Source of the DNA: Otis tarda
Lineage: Eukaryota; Chordata; Aves; Otidiformes; Otididae
DNA length: 64,000 bases
Assembly (NCBI GenBank): GCA_026413225.1
Contig: CM048553.1
Location: 139,632,690 to 139,696,689 of the forward strand
Direction of reading: 5' to 3'
The first letter of the stretch is position 1, and each line of letters begins with the position of its first letter. Positions 27,201-40,560 of this stretch are shown here, piece after piece. The translations under genes were made by a program, and so were the position numbers. Below the pieces are notes generated by a model, which worked only from the letters and a program-made list of their open reading frames with translations, had not been told where the DNA came from and searched no databases.

Positions 27201-29114
27201 TGTATTTAGCCCCGCTAAATGTGTGCTTTGTTTCAAAGCCTGAGGAAAAGCTGGCTTTTCACTCAGAAAAAAAAAACCTGAGAAGGTCCTCTTGGTAATG
27301 GTGGTCAACAGACAAATCAATAAGATCTCTCCCCAAATGCCTGTCAGCTCAGAGTTGCTCTCTGCCTGCAAGGACTCAAACTCCAGCAGTTTCCAGAGAG
27401 GAAAGAGAAGCAACATCAGCTCCTCCTGCTGAAACTGCTCCACTTGGCAAGAAGTCATTAAAGATCATTTGTACCACAGGGAGGGAGCGAGCAAGAGCGC
27501 GCTCAACCTCTACACTCTATCGCTCGCCCAGAGAGGCACACTGAGGGTCTCATTCTTATTCCAGCGTCTATTTGTATAGTTCCTGAAATGACTATTTAAC
27601 ACACAACAATTAACTGGTCATCAGAGCACCACTGCCATCCTCCTTCTCTGGCCAAACTCCAGCAGAGCACATCAGGCGCAGACAGAGCTGGCTCAACCCC
27701 TGCCCCAGGCTGCACAGCTGGCACAACACCCGGTTTAGGAGAGGTGCTGAGTTGTTGTAGGCTGCCAAAATGGAGGTGATCCTCAGCAGGCAGGTGCAGA
27801 GTTTCAGGCACCTCAGGGCTAGGCAGCCACTGAACAGAGGGGTCACAGTTTTGGACTTAGGCCAAGAGGTCCTTACACAACATCAACAATGCTCTGAGCA
27901 TCTCGGCACCAGCATTTCAGGCCTTGGGCCTGGAGTGACCTTAGGGAAGCAACAGTGCTCTCCTGACACAGCCGAGCGCTGCACTGGCCACTGGTGCACG
28001 AGCAGATCTGTAGAGCCACGGCAGCACTTCTGTCTTCTCTGTCTTCACTTCTGCCTGACCCTGATTTCTCAAGTCAAGCCCAGTTTCTCAACAGCAGGTC
28101 CCTCACCATTTTCATGCCCTGTTTGAAGAAGGCTGCACAGCAACGACATCTCTCTGGAGGGAGCCCTAAGCAAGGCCCTCTGGCCTCATCCCCTACCTCT
28201 TCCCACAGCTGGAGAACCTCTGTAAGCAGACTGCCCGTTCCACTCTTAATGCCAGAGTCCACCATGGCAACCAGCAAGGCTCAGGTCCAAGGGCCTCTCT
28301 AGAAGAAGAGGCCAGTGAACACACAGGTGCCTCTGGTAGCAATGGATGGATTTCCTACCCCAGATGACAAATTTCACTGTGTGCTGTCATTGCCACAGTG
28401 CTGGTGCTAAGCCAAGAATTGTCTTCCCCCATCCCTGTGTTCCAGGAGAGCTAAAAGCCTGGATGGGGGCTCAGCAATCATATTCTATCTTGTCTTTACC
28501 CTTTGATGTTAAACAAATGGATAAGCACAATCTTGCTTCATGACAAGATGCATTTTCCAGCTCATTTGTTCTCTCATGCAGGACTGATGTGGGTAAAGTG
28601 CTCCAGCCTAACTGCACCTTCTCCTTACCATGCCATATGGGACTGCTGTTCCTAGCACAACTGGTCCAGACAGAGTCAAAGCAGGACCAAAAAGAAGGAG
28701 CTGTCAGCAGGACACCCCTGGTGGGGTTCTCAGCTTATTTAAATGCATGCCTCCTCTGGAGCCAAACCAAGCAGATACATGCTCCTTGAAGGTGGGCAAC
28801 AAGGCCCACTTCTTCCTTGGGATTTGGGCAGGGAGGACATGCTGTGGGTGCTAGGGTAGTGGCATGCAGCAGGCTGGGCTTCAAGGACTGTCTGACATGT
28901 CTGTGGCTTGGACCAGACCAAGGGGTTGCCTCCTGCTGTTTGATTTTTATTCTGGGAGGGGAGCTGATGGGCGTGTTCCTGCTGGTACATTGTGGCTGCA
29001 TTTTTGGCATATGCCAAGAGCCCTGCATACCTCTGCTCTCTTTTCTTCTTTTGTTGTTTTTTTTCTTCTTTTCAATTTTGCTTTGTTTTGAGGGCGTGGG
29101 GTTTCACAGGCTTT

Positions 29115-29180
29115 TTCCCTTCCCTTCCCTTCCCTTCCCTTCCCTTCCCTTCCCTTCCCTTCCCTTCCCTGCCCTTCCCT
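29115..29180. repeat. (TTCCC)n / (GGGAA)n pentanucleotide tract
   Basis: About thirteen tandem TTCCC units with one interruption (GCCCT) near the right end. It is preceded by a 60-bp T-rich pyrimidine stretch. Open frames across it are only the repeat read through. GGGAA tracts are purine mirror repeats able to form non-B DNA. Confidence 0.95.
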
Positions 29181-31794
29181 AAGTATACCTAAGTATAGAA
29201 AAAAAATTATACCTCTGTTACACCTGAGTTTCACACCTGAGTTACCTCTGTAACAGCGGAGGTTTGTCTGGGGAAAGGGGGAAGCATGGTTTCCCCAGTG
29301 AGGAGGCAGCAGCAGCGTGGCTGGGGCCATTCCCCAGCAGCTGTGGCTGTGGCTGCAACAGGGGCAGAGCCACGTCCCCAGGGCCCAGCCTGTCCCCCCA
29401 GCAGCACCTCAGGGAGACCAGTGAGGCCAAGAGGTGCCTTTCCCAGGAGCAGAAATACCAGACACCCCCCCCCCCTCAGAAGTAGGGCAAAGGGCCAGAG
29501 GAGAAAAGTTTGTCCATGAGAAGATAGAAATGGGTCACTTTTTCCTTATGTTTCTGCTCCTGCAGGAGTATCCGGTGAAAAACACTGGGTTACGGTAAAC
29601 GCTCACCTTTTCTGTAACTAATAACAACAGAAAAAGCAAATTCTTGGAGCTTGCTTGTAAACCAAAGTGACTTCTTTTACACTGCACATTTTTGACAAGT
29701 CAGGAAAACACAGCTTTTATCTAATGAATAGCCTCTGCCCCCCTCGCCCCGTGCGCCGTACATAGTTTCTGAATCCCAGACAACTCACAGATATCTGTAC
29801 AAAGATGAAGGTAAAATAGTCATTACCTACATGGCTAGGGGGCATCTGATGTAAAGTGCATTCCCTGGGTTTTGGCTTATGGTTTGTAAAGGAGTGCAGA
29901 ACACTTTCATCTCCCCTTTCAGCCCATCTGGGGCTTCAGTTGACAGGACAAAATGTGGCACAACAGAGCCAGACAATAACCTATTGTACAGTGGAACAGG
30001 AAGCAACAGGTAATGTTTAGAGGAATTAAATTATTTTTGGATCTGATACTGATAATCAGTTTAGGCGAGGGGTATCCAGTGCAAATTTATCCAACATTTT
30101 TAAAAGACTGGGAGCACTCAAGAAGGAGATAAGTTAAAGTGCAGTATAAATGAACCATTCATGAACTCCAAGACTTCCTTGCCTGCATACAAAGCACATG
30201 AGAGCAGACCTTGTTGCCTGTCATCCTGGACTTTTTTTAATTAACAGTTGCGAGCCATTCTTGTGCAGTATGTCTGATACTGGGGAGGGAGCTTTATGCC
30301 TTTTGCAAAGGAACAGAGAACACATTAACATGAAATTCCTGGAAATACAGAAAAGTACTGGATATCATTCCATCTTCAAATATCTGAATTTCATCCAAAT
30401 GATAATGTGAAACCTTTACATGATATTAATCTATTAAAAACTGAAGCACTGGAAGTCGGGCTGATGTTCAGCTATTTAAAACAGCTGCTAGAGCAATGCT
30501 TATTTAATTAATCTAAGCTTCGTGACATCCTAGATGTCTGTGGACTGGTTCCCATCCAAAGTCATGCCACTTTTTTCAAGAGTGGCTGCTGCATTGATCC
30601 AAACAAATACGGACGAGAGCTCCCATCACCTGTTCATGGCAAAAAATGCTGGAATAACAGTGGTGTTGGTCGGTGCAGCTCTCTGCCCTCATGGTGTGTG
30701 TTTATTTAGGAAATACCTGGGTCTGCAGCCCTTTCTGCAGGTCTGCATGGCAGGACCCCTCCTCTGCAAGGCTGTGCCGAGCACTGTCACTGGCCAGGCA
30801 GCCGGAGGGGAAGCAGTGTTGATGCTTCCTTTCCAAGAGGGCAGGGGAGAAGAAAGAAAGCAGGCTCCCCTCGTTATCTAGTAGAAGCAATAAAGTGCTT
30901 TCTACAGTTGTCAGGACGACCCAGGGAGATCTACCAGACAGCATCAGCTCAACCCTGTTTTCTGTCCCAAAGCCAAACAATTGACACGTCAAAACCTTGC
31001 TCCCAATGTCTGCATTGACCCAGGTCTCTGTGGGGGCCGATCCTGCAAGATGCTGAGCACCCTTGAGCAGAAGCCTAGAACTTTTTTTGTCCTGATGGCA
31101 AAATGCATTACAAAGTATTACTTGCAGTCAGTGGCACACAAAATGAACACTCATTTCCATTGCCCCTGCTTTCAGTGTCACTCTGCGGTGTTTGCATTTC
31201 ATGTATGTATATTTTCTATGAGAGGTGCTTACCTGAGGTGCCTTGTCATCCACTCAAGGCAAAACATTAACCTGGAACTACGTAACCAGACATTAGCTGA
31301 GCAAGGAGCAGCTCCAGTATCTATCCCTCACGTAGCTCCAAACAGCTATTGCAAATAAAAGGAATATTTGTTTGTGTGTGTTATTTTCAGCTGCTCTGGC
31401 TCTAAGATATTACCAGCACAAAGAAATGGAGGAAGTTTTTCAGAATTGAGCTTGTGCTGCTGGGGAACCTGAGAAACGAGGGGAAATCAAGGAGAATTCT
31501 TAACAGATGCAGCCTGAAATCAAAGAGTGTTTTTTTAAAAGAATGGAGAGAAAAAATCAATTATTTGCAGAGGATCTGTTGTGCCACGTCTGGAGAGATC
31601 CAAGTGTAAAACAAAGAGTTTCACTTAATTCTACTTCAAGTGAAAATCTTGACTCAAACTTTAACATGGAGCTGCTACCAACATCGTTTTATAACATGCA
31701 AAGCACACATGCAACCACAAAGCTATTAATTTCCATGCACAGAAACTTTTGAAGGCACAACACCAGCTGCTTAAATATGTCTATAATTATTCAC

Positions 31795-31842
31795 GCATTA
31801 ACACCTACTGAATTAGCAGCATTAGCACCTACTGAATCATCT
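31795..31842. repeat. 24-bp tandem duplication (GCATTARCACCTACTGAATN...)
   Basis: Two adjacent 24-bp units starting GCATTAACACCTACTGAATT and GCATTAGCACCTACTGAATC, 20 of 24 positions identical. Each has an ATTA-type homeodomain core. It lies in a segment with conserved-element character. Confidence 0.85.
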
Positions 31843-32997
31843 TGTATGCATTTAAATAAATTAAGGCCGGGATTTGGCGGCTCTGGCACAGGAGCCTGTT
31901 GTTGCTGGGGTTATGGATGCCGTGCTGCTTGACCTGCCAGGCCTGCAAAGCAGGTGAAAGATGTTGCAAATGCCTTTCTAAAAAAGCCTGCCCTCTAATC
32001 GGCAGCAGTGGTGTAACCCTTCAGATGACTGCAGTTGGGACTGGAATTTATTTCCTCTGATTCCTTGTTTTTGTTTCAATCGAGGAAGATTCTTGTTGCC
32101 TTTTTTTTTTCTCCTGTACTTTTCTTACTAGGCCCCATTAGGAAACTCACATTTCTCCATCTGTCTCACAGCTTATTTTATGTGGAAATATTTCAAAACT
32201 CACGCAGCTCTTGTTCAGCCCCGTGCAACTGAAAGAAGTTCAAAGTTGGGCAGGGCACCAAGTCAGCAGACATTAATAACATTACCTTGCAACCATTCAA
32301 AACCTGTCATTTGTTAAGTCTGTCCCTCTCTCATTCCAGCAGGCATAAATCATGTGTATAAATGAGCTCCTACCCACAAAGGAGAGCTGATTTTAACATC
32401 TAAGGCTGTGCTGTCACCATCAAGAATTCCTTTTTTTTTTTTTTTGGCTGTTTTTATTTTTGAGTCCGAAACCAGAAGGAAGGTGACTCAATGCAAATAG
32501 ACCCCAGGAATGTTTCGAGAAAAGGTGATAAGCAACTTCTGCATGAAAGCCTCAGCCCTCCCCAGCCCTTCCCACTCAGATCCCACATACACATCCAGCA
32601 CAGCAGAAGCATCCTCTACGTCCCACCATCATCACCCGCATCAGCCAGGCGGGGAGAGGGGTTCCCCAATGGAGGGCAGGGGGTGCCCACGCAGCCCAAG
32701 CAATGATGGGGCTCTGGAGAGATCATCCTCCCCAGCAACCTCTCCTGCTCCTGGCAATGGCTCTTCTAGCACTGAAATGTCTGTCTGGTGGTGTCCTTCT
32801 GGAAATGTCTTGCCAAATCTGAAGAGAAAGTAAATCTTCACATCACCACACCAAATTGTCATGAGGCTGAAGTTTGTGGGTCGCAGGAGAGGTTCCCACT
32901 CACCAGGCAACCCTTCATCCCTTCCCTCATCCCTCTCCTGCAGGCACCAATCTGCTGCTTCCTATGAGATAGCCTCCCAGGCACTGTGGACTGCCCT

Positions 32998-33248
32998 CAC
33001 AAATTGAAACAGAAGAAATTCCACTTAAAATATAAGAGAAAAACTTTTTTACTGTGAGGGTGATCAAGATCTGGCATAGGCTGACCAGAGAGGTTGTGGA
33101 GTTTCCATCCTTGGATATTCTCAAAGACTGACCAGGAGTGGGCCTGGGCAACCTGCTGCAGCCAACCTTTCTTGAGCAGGGGTTGGGCCAGACAATCTCA
33201 AGAGGTGCCTGCCAGCCTCAGTTATTTTGTCATTCTGTGACCTTGTGA
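32998..33248 (+). mobile_element. CR1 LINE 3' tail including the last ORF2 codons
   Basis: It begins at CACAAATTGAAACAGAAGAA (CR1 HKLKHRKFHL region), continues through GTGATCAAGATCTGGCATAGG, GAGAGGTTGTGGAGTTTCC and ATCCTTGGATATTCTCAAAG (EVVESPSLEIFK region), and ends in the 3' UTR with GGGTTGGGCCAGACAATCTC and TTATTTTGTCATTCTGTGA. About 250 bp, plus strand, inactive. Confidence 0.9.
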
Positions 33249-36200
33249 CTGTGCCTCCCAGCTACTCTCAGACATCATATTCCTGCTTTGCACCTCCCAC
33301 TTCCAATGCAACGTTTCATCTCTAGCCCAAACCATTCTACTGTTGCCAGAAAATGTCCTCTACTGTACTGTGAGGCAACAGCCCTGAGAGCACATTTCCC
33401 CCAGGTAGGAGTGCCTGCTGTCCTGCAGGTCATGGGAAGAGGGGAGGCATCCTTCCCTTTTTATGCATTCGTGTAAACACCAACTCCTTGCTCACCTTTG
33501 GTGACCACAACTAGAGCCTGGAGACCAGGCACCAGAATGAACTGATGCCCAGAGCTGTGCACAGCTACAACCCTGCAGTACCGCTGTTTTCCCACACAGC
33601 CTCTGAGCAGCACATATGGTTGCAGACGATCATGGCAAGTGCTGTCCTAACCACAGGCTTCCTGCCATGACAAATTGTAGTGACTGGGAAATTGCCACTT
33701 TCTGGGACAAACCAATGCAAAGCAGCTCTTTAGAGCCTGCTCAAGGCTTTTATACACCAGTAGGTCTGAATCACTCTGGCTGGCCACTTGAAAGCCACAT
33801 CAAAGTGCTCTTTCTGCTCATACTCTAAGCCATGAATTTGGAGATTTGAATTTGATTTAATCTGCAAAAACACCTAAGGATGATTTTTGCTTCAGTAAGC
33901 ATTGTGTAGTCTCTCTTCTTAGAGATATTCAGTTTTATTTCACTGCAGCTAGGCAAGCTGACTGCTCAGGGCTCTACGTTATAATACGTTAAGAAAGTGC
34001 TAAAATCCATCCGATTTATCATAGTAAAACCCAAGTACTGTATGACCACCACGACCTCCAGTGTCCTTCTCAGAGCCACAAAGCACCCTGTGGAGTCCTC
34101 ACTTCAGCCTGCTTCTGCTGACAAGTTCCAAATCAGTAACAAGTTTCATTCAGTGACAAGTCGCTTGGGCTCCTTCCTTTTAGTGGAAAATCTGTGGAGT
34201 CTAACAGTGAGGTTACCAAGAACATCAGCAAAGCTTTTGCAGACTAAAAATTACACACCTGGGCAGCTTCCCAAAGAGAGGTAATGCTTTGTAGATGCTG
34301 CCTTCAACAACTTCCTATCTAAGTCTTGTCCCTTTGCCTTCTGGAAAGCTTCCAGATACTGCTCTCATTTTTTTTTTATTTGCAAATCCTCCAGCTCATA
34401 TTTTATGCCCTTTTTAAATTTCTTCTCTGATGTCTCCAGCTGCTTCAAGTCTTAATTCCAACTGCAAAGTCCACGGGTCTTGTTTTAGACCTTGTCTGTA
34501 ATTTCTTCAGGTCTTTTCTTGACTCCAGTCAAGCCATTTTGATATCTTCATGATTTGGCTCTTCTCAGTTCCATGAGACCATCAGCTCACAAACCCTTTG
34601 CCAGGACTGCTTTTCTGCCTGACGCCAGGGTTGTGCTTCCCAACCCAGGCAGCACTGGGACATCTCCTGCTTGTTTCTGTTAAGAAAAGTAGATGGCAGA
34701 ATCTGGTATTTCACTGATGTGATCTAGCTTGGTTGCAAAAATCAAAAGAGAAAACACAACACATTTGGACTCAAAGTAGCAAAATACGTTTTCTTAGCTA
34801 TTTCTATCCCCCATTCCCAGGCAGTACTCTACGCCAGTCTCTCTCGGGATCACATTACAAACGCTTCCCTCTGGCTGTCTTTAGCTGAACGCTGCCCTTT
34901 TTGCCTACTTTTCTGGTGGTCTGGCTTCATTTTTCATGTCATGGTTCTACCACAGGTAACATCTGGTGCCTGGTTACCTGCCCCCAGTGAAACCTCTCTG
35001 CCCCCACAGCTTCCCTCACACCAGCCTTGCCTGCTGCTCACCATTTCATCGACGGATTTTTTTTGTTTCACTTGTCATATACCTGTAATGAGCATCATCA
35101 TTTCTTAGAAGTAATGTATAGGATAACTCACGTTGGTTTGTGTTATGAGCATCCCTGGGCAAGCAGTACCTTTGCCATCAAACATCTGTACCCAACACAC
35201 ACTCTTTCCTACCACATCAAAATGGAAGAAGTGGAGGATACTCTAACCCAAAGGCAGCAGTGGTTTCATTGCCTTTTCTCAGCCATCCTGGCAGAATTTC
35301 TACCCCCACTTCCTTTCTGAAGTTCTTGGGTACCTGAAGTGGAAATAATCTGTGGACAGAAGTAATTGAGATGAGGGATGGAGATAAAGAGGAGAGGAGA
35401 TATGAGGATGAATTCACCAATCATTGGTTGTCATGTCCATGTCTGCTTTCAAGGAAATCTTGTATCCTGGCCCCTGCAGTTACAGGCTGTGTTTGGACAG
35501 CCTGGGTCCAGCCAGTCCTGGGGCATGGCCAGGGGGGAGTGCAATGGGGACGATGGTCACTTCTCAGGAGCAGACTGTCAGACAATGGGATAACATGGGC
35601 ACTTTCTGCAACAAGCCACTTCTGCTGGCCACCCTTGCCCACCACCTTCAAAGGTCACCTAATGCTGCTTCACTTCATGACCTGCGGCAGAGTTTGGACT
35701 TGCTTGGGTCTACCTTAGGCACCAGCTCCCAGCTCTTCACCCAGGCCATGTTCAGGCAATTCTGGAGTCTCAAATCAGGCACTGTCCTCCCCATCCTCCT
35801 CCTGCCTCCCACCAAGGTGGGGCCCCAAATCCATGTCTTACACTTGTCCCTCTCACTACCCCTAAAACACAGGAGCACATCTTCTCACACCATCCTCATC
35901 CCTCACCTCCCGACTTCTACACTTTTTGCTTTAGCTTCTGAATTCAAATCGTCTTTCTCCTCATCCTGATATATAAATACCTGCAAAGGCCGAGGCACCA
36001 GCACCAGCTCTGGATTCTGTCAAGGCACCAGCATTCACTGGAGACAAAAGACACCTGCCTCACAGCATCTGTAAGAGCCCGTATCAGAGCTAGCAGCATC
36101 CATTGCTCCTAGCTTTAGATATGCTGCTTAGAAGTGTTTTGGGATCAGTTAGGAACCAGTTAGGGACCCCTTGCTTCCCAGCAACATATTTGCAAGTCTT

Positions 36201-39200
36201 TCAAAGATAAATATATTCCCATAGCCAGATGTACATAGTTTTTACAATATCTGCATTTTTGCTTTACCCTATACCCTGGTCCTACTATCCCAAAAGATTT
36301 AAAGTTGACTGCTACTGTCCTGGGAAAGCAGAAGCTAACTACAGACCAGTTAGAACCCAATTTTTCTTTTCTTCTGAGCCATCAGCAACAAAGCATTGAG
36401 TTTTGCATGGCTGCAAGAGCACGAGAAAAATAGTATCAGATGCATAAACATCTTAAACACTCCTCTTCCACTCATGCCGGCACATGTGTACACACCCCAA
36501 GCAGAGACCAGGAGGAACAATAAAAAGCTCTGTAGAAATATTTATTTCAAAATAGAAGCTATAGGGCAGCTCTGCACTAACTAACAGGACAGTTGCCTGT
36601 GTTGCTTCTCTGCAGGGGCCTGTGAAACATTGCCCATAGCGGCCAAGCAGGCTGACAAAACCCCAGCAGTTCCCGCAGGGTTGGAAGGACTCAGCGCAGC
36701 ACTTCTCGCAGCCAGCCAGCACCACTACTCCGTATTGACATTGGCAGGGCTGCACAGGTCCATCAGAGGGAAGCTGGTGACATCATGCAGCCTTCATCCT
36801 ACCACGGTGACCCACATCAAAGGTGATTTAATCACTGCCCAGAGGAATGGACATTCTGTAACACACAATGAATCACCTTTTGAACTCCCTGGAGGTCAGT
36901 CACAGCTCCTGGCAAACCCAGAGGAGGAAGATGATGTGGATGACAACGCTTTACAGCAGATCCCAGAGAGACCGTAACTGTGATGATGAACTAGACCCCT
37001 CAAAGGTTTAGCCCTCTCATACTGTAATGGCTGGCCCACGTGGCAAGGCCAGAAGATTTGGTCTAGTAGCTTTAAACGAGGTAAGTAAACCAAAGACTTT
37101 GACCAGATACAACCACAAAAGCTCATGACTTTTTCATGGTTTTGTTAATAAAGAACAGGTGTCTGAAAGGTTATTTAGCACTGACCAAGTTAAAGGTTGC
37201 CCTACTGCTGCTCCAGAAGAACTGTATAATATCTAATTGTATCTTAAGGCTAACTTGAAGTTATAAACAGTCCTTTAAATACTGTTCATTGTTGACCACT
37301 TTTACACGTATCACTTTTTACTTAAATGTTTACACACACTCATATATACATATACAAATAACATATTCTTTATGGTTGGATAGCAAAAAGCTATAAACTA
37401 AGATGTTACCACACTCCATTGTCTTTCTAGATCTGTAAAATATTAATTTTAAAACTGCAAAATCTTCAAAATATGGAGGCGAATACAGTATTTCTAAATT
37501 TCAGTCTTATTACTCACCGCTAGCAAGGCCTGTTCAGAAAAACAGAGCTGTACTTTGTGCAAAACATGAAGGTTATCATATTTCATTTCTCCGTAAAAAG
37601 ACATCAAAATACAACATTCTCCATGAAAATTTTCATTAAAAAATAGACTCACAAGACTCTGGTGGCCTCACAAGGTGACCTGGACTCTCTAGTTTGGCTG
37701 AGGGACTTGAATCTCAGTCTCTGATATCCCAGGCTCTCTCTAAGGAAAGACAAAATTCCTTCTAGATGTGAAAAACTTACTCAGCAGCTTCATTTAGGCA
37801 CTGCTGTGTTTTAGCAAAATGTGCCACAATTATATTTGTTGATGAATCTGTGATTCTGTGAAGAATTTAATATTTAAAGCCTTGTTCAACTGGACAGCAA
37901 ATGCTTTATTCTGGTTAGTTCTTTAGATGAACTCATTGGAGTCATGCCTTTTCTTTCCATGGGTACTACCTCTACCTCCACTTTAGTACATCTCTGGGAA
38001 GAAAGATTATAAACACGGGAGAGGTGCAATGGGAGTTTCTGGATGTCTGAAATTAATTGAATGTGTGCGGGAATCTCTTACGATCCAAATGGATCTGCCT
38101 GCCGGTGCAGCTGCCCCTCTCAAGTCCAACCTCTGCAAGGCCAAGGAGGTAGTTCCTTGGCCATGTACTGCCACCATGGGCCTTCAAGGCCCACCAGCTG
38201 AAGGCACTTTGGATTCTCAGCATCTGACAAAATGTTAACTTGCAGGTACTTCAATATATGGAACATAGTAAAGAGCAGGACATTTGTGAACATCTGCTTG
38301 GGGGACAGAGGTGAGTGGAGACCTTTGCTTTTTTTTTTATGAGTATATTGCAGCTGCTGGCAAATCTCTGTTCACAGTTGACAAAGGAGCAGAGGAAAAC
38401 AGAGGTTGTTGCTTACAGAGGGGAGGAGGCCTGTGTCTGCATCTGCAAGGGATTGGGAATCCAGAGATTATTCACTGCAGCTGCAAGCTTCATCATGGGC
38501 AACTTCAGCAGGAAGAGTTTTCCTAGTTGCCAAAAAGATCATCTCACAGTGTTTAGTTGTCCCTTGCTGTACCGAGTGAAGCAGAAATGTCATTATTTCT
38601 TTGATCAACAGTTCAAAGGAGTACTCGAAATGCTGAGGTTGTTTGCAGACTCATTTTCATCTGAACCTAAAGAAGATAAGGGCAGAGCTTGTTCAGAACT
38701 GATAGTTACCATGTGGTGATCCGCTCTCCTAACAAGATTCCAAACAGAAAAGTGAGGATTTTCTCTAAAAAACTGCCAAGTCACAGCTGCCCTAAGACAA
38801 GTGAGAGAGCTGCCATTTGCATAAACCTCTTTGCAAGGCCTTCTACGTATGAAGAGGGTTTTTTTCCTAGTCTGAATCTGACCAAATCAGAGCATTGCAA
38901 CTACTCAGCAAACTCACTCAGATTCCTCTGGCCATCTCAAAGGCAAAGCTGTTGGTTTGAGAGGAGCTAGGGACAGATTTCCCATTGACATCACTTTCCC
39001 GGCTGTGACAGGAAACCACGACGTCTTTATTGTTCAGGTGTTTAATGCAGTCAGAGCAGTCAGTAATAAAAAATAACGACTCTGTGTATGTATTGTGGAC
39101 CAAAATCCAGTGATATGCAATTCTGTGCACTGCTCCCTCCGTGCACTGCTGTTAGTCATGCACTTCGGCTGTGTAATTCTAAAATATGTCCTTTTTTCTA

Positions 39201-40359
39201 TGAAATATAATTGCCTGTGGCTTTTCCTGAAGATGGTGAGAAGATTTCTCCTATTTACTGCAGGGTTCACCTCTCTAAGGACCTCCACAGAAAGTGAATT
39301 TTGCGGAAAAAGAATCCAGGGTTACGTTGCCTCCAGGGACTAAAATCACACCTACCTGCTGCCTTCACTGAAATACCTTCTCAGAGCTCATGTTTTTTAC
39401 TAGCACTGCTGGTGGGAATCCTCCCAACCTTTCTTCTTTGCTGTGTAATTTAGCCAGCTTTTTCAGAAAAGTAGATTTGAAAAAAGTTCAGAGGGGATGC
39501 AGTGATCAGCACTGTGCCAGGAAACCCTCTGCACTCCTGGAAAACAACCTCAGCTCCCTTTTGGAGATACGCTGAAGAGGATGTATGTTCACTTTTTGAC
39601 ACAGTAAGTAGGATTTAATTGCCTCAGCATTGGTTTTTAAGGCTATTTGAGATGCCGCAGCCATTCTCATCTGGCCCCAAGCAGCTGGAGAGCAGAATCT
39701 CCCATAAACTCTCTCCCCATCAACCATGAGCAGAAGTCTCGGTGTGTCAGGACCTCTCAAGTGGCACTAGACACCTATAGTTGCGAACTGCACTGAGCTG
39801 GTTGGTGCCTTCACTAGGAAACTCCCAAGGCGGGGTTAGATCACACACTTGAAATCTTAAATAGACACTCGTGGTTTAAGGCTGGGCTACTCATTTTCTA
39901 AAATGGTTTGGAAGTGATTTTGTTGCCTGACTTAATTTGTAAATACAGACAGCAGTGAGCATGTCAGCTTACATTTGTGAATGTATATGTTTTTCTCCAT
40001 ATACATGTCTGTCAGTGAGTATGTGCATACCAGTTCCAGCACACAGACGACACTCAACAAGCACCAAAAGCAGGTGGAGATATTACAGGCCTGGCTTGGC
40101 TCTAGATCTAGATCTTAATTCCCTTAAAGTCAGGACGTGTTTGGATTCCTGCAAACCTCAGCTTCACCTGCTCCCTCCTGCTGCCTCCCACTGCAGAGCA
40201 CCAGAGGAAAGCAGGCAAAACTGACTTTGCCAATTGGGCACAACCAGGCGCAAGGGGAAAATTCCTCCCTGGTCCCTGCAGGGGAGTTTGTGTGGTGGTG
40301 CAAGAGGTCTACTTACCTCAGTCTTTTCCTGCCCAGCTCCAAGTGTAATTAATTGATAT
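33249..40359. other. Gene desert, no gene seen
   Basis: The longest frame, 35424-35969 plus (181 codons), is low-complexity in character, Ser/Leu-rich and has no recognisable domain. A pyrimidine-rich patch at 34360-34600 could be an old repeat, but I cannot assign it. Confidence 0.5.
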
Positions 40360-40560
40360 AAAATTATCCAGCCATTTTTCAAATCCTGAGCCATTGTTTG
40401 AATCAGTGACCTCCCGTAGCACCAAATTCCACAAGTTGATTACATACTGTGTGAAGTAATATTTCTGTCCATTTACTAACCATTAATTTCTGGCCTTTGG
40501 GAAATCTGAAATATGTATGATCACGTGAAGGCTCTTGAGCCGTTCATAGTTGTGTGTTGT
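40360..40560 (-). mobile_element. Old CR1-type LINE fragment, minus orientation
   Basis: CACCAAATTCCACAAGTTGA, TACATACTGTGTGAAGTAAT and ACTAACCATTAATTTCTGGCC resemble, in reverse, the 3'-proximal coding part of old amniote CR1/L3-type elements (transcript sense near the KYFF-like end of ORF2). There are no terminal repeats. Divergence looks much greater than in the bird-specific copies, so the insertion probably predates birds. Assignment is from memory of family consensus. Confidence 0.5.

Larger units (their letters stand above)
21161..32997. other. Gene desert with simple repeats, no gene seen
   Basis: Holds the 17-bp duplication (22024), the inverted-repeat cluster (23400-23485), the CTCF-like site (24189), a GC-richer unassigned segment (27480-28300), the (TTCCC)n tract (29115) and the 24-bp duplication (31795). 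No frame resembles a known protein. Confidence 0.5.

Noticed and set aside
28992-29192. Protein frames ending in Pro-Phe-Pro-Ser-Leu repeats
   Set aside because: They are translations of the (TTCCC)n tract.
35424-35969. 181-codon plus-strand frame
   Set aside because: No domain, no splice or codon-usage support, and overlapping frames of similar length on both strands.
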